From assembly GCA_945919075.1 (NCBI GenBank), contig CAMEIX010000012.1, forward strand, positions 1 through 64,000: a stretch of 64,000 nucleotides of DNA, written 5' to 3'. This document shows positions 63,282-64,000 of this stretch, piece after piece. The translations under genes were made by a program, and so were the position numbers. A model generated the notes under the pieces. It did not search any database and had not been told where the DNA came from. It saw nothing but the letters and a program-made list of their open reading frames with translations. Position 1 is the stretch's first letter, and every line of letters starts with the position of its first letter. Source of the stretch: an uncultured Lachnospiraceae bacterium. GTDB taxonomy: Bacteria > Bacillota > Clostridia > Lachnospirales > Lachnospiraceae.

Positions 63282-64000
63282 TTATACCCGATACTTACCC
63301 AAAGACTGATTCATTGTTTCCACGGATGAGAAGGTTTCATCCGTACTTGTTTCTATATTTTCCATGGCAGAATTCATATCAGCCAGAGCAACGGAGATGT
63401 TCACTATCTCCTTATTATTGTCTTCGGAAGAAGCATTGATGGCATCTATGGCATCTTTCATGCGTTCCATGGAGAGAGAATATTCGGAAATAATATGACG
63501 CAGTTCTTCCATATATTTTTTCATCAGTTCCGTATTCTCCGTAAAATTTTCTGCAGACGCATCAAAGGATGCATAATCAGATGCAATGTCCCCCGATATA
63601 AAGGCATTCATACGGTCAGCAAGTTCAGAAAGTCCGCGAATTGCCTGCAGAACCTCCCCGCTTACGACCTGAATGTTATTGGCAGCTTCCGTGGTATTGT
63701 AAGCCAGAGAACCGATTTCCTGGGCTACAACGGCAAACCCGCGACCGGCTTCACCGGCTCTTGCGGCCTCAATGGAGGCATTCAGCGCAAGGAGATTGGT
63801 CTGATTGGAAATGTTCAGGATATTCTTGGAAAGTTCCTGTATTTTCATAACGGCATTTGCCTTTTCTTTCTCAGAACCAATCTGCTGGGAAATAACAGCC
63901 ATGCGGGATTTCATTTCTCCCGAAGACTGTCGGATGTTACCGGATAATTCATCACAGGCATTGCTGATATTGGCAATCAGACCGGCATTTCTTTCTGCAA
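63282..64000 (-). CDS. Methyl-accepting chemotaxis protein, C-terminal part
   Basis: The frame stays open to the window edge, so the N-terminus is missing. The visible 239 residues are a long coiled coil with the signalling tip [26 protein letters not shown] in shortened form, the CheA/CheW contact site. It continues to a stop at 63282. It implies flagellar chemotaxis and connects with the PilZ and c-di-GMP enzymes in this window. Confidence 0.93.
   Translation of the reverse strand, partial: AERNAGLIANISNACDELSGNIRQSSGEMKSRMAVISQQIGSEKEKANAVMKIQELSKNILNISNQTNLLALNASIEAARAGEAGRGFAVVAQEIGSLAYNTTEAANNIQVVSGEVLQAIRGLSELADRMNAFISGDIASDYASFDASAENFTENTELMKKYMEELRHIISEYSLSMERMKDAIDAINASSEDNNKEIVNISVALADMNSAMENIETSTDETFSSVETMNQSLGKYRV

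Overview
The window looks like chromosome from an anaerobic, low-to-mid GC Firmicute of the Lachnospiraceae/Clostridia type. Supporting signs are AGGAGG-type ribosome sites, many lipoproteins with an L-x-G-C lipobox, tRNA genes without an encoded CCA, an indolepyruvate:ferredoxin oxidoreductase operon, several c-di-GMP proteins and a complete type II-A CRISPR-Cas9 locus. The assignment comes from gene content only; no database was searched.

Layout. 1-131: the 3' half of a tRNA-Arg(CCU) with its terminator, probably the right-hand attachment site of an element lying to the left. 329-4765: a restriction-modification island with a PLD-fold NgoFVII-like nuclease, a Z1 ATPase, and a convergent m5C methyltransferase with a small HTH controller. 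4860-5640: gene remnants (DUF4143 ATPase, Fic). 5674-13203: a GH5 lipoprotein, the iorA-iorB-paaK operon and an OFA-family transporter. 13399-24334: a propeller/HD-GYP sensor, NiaR, a LytTR-DUF3021-ABC cassette, an extended sigma factor, tRNA-Pro, O-acetylhomoserine sulfhydrylase behind a Cys-rich leader peptide, and an RlmI-like methyltransferase. 24387-30880: an accessory stretch with lipoproteins, a type I toxin-antitoxin locus and a membrane Ser/Thr kinase divergent from a small partner gene.

31050-40599 is the centrepiece. tracrRNA is encoded on the minus strand just upstream of cas9-cas1-cas2-csn2, whose ends all overlap. They are followed by a short leader ending in ATTTGAG and an array of 53 repeats and 52 spacers. 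The tracrRNA anti-repeat, nexus and terminator can be read directly and pair with the repeat in the same layout as the S. pyogenes system. Beyond the array are a phage-like small gene, a candidate structured small RNA, and a heavy-metal exporter with its Fur-family regulator.

42851-64000: tRNA-Lys, a ParE/Phd pair, a PilZ protein, two tandem propeller/solute-binding lipoproteins sharing a promoter element, a GNAT-NERD pair, a decayed RelBE pair, an SPFH/ribbon-helix-helix/antiporter/YbjQ operon, DegV, a GGDEF-EAL protein, TatD, a substrate-binding GGDEF protein, an ABC-F ATPase and the end of a chemotaxis receptor. The HD-GYP, PilZ, GGDEF-EAL and GGDEF proteins point to substantial c-di-GMP signalling.
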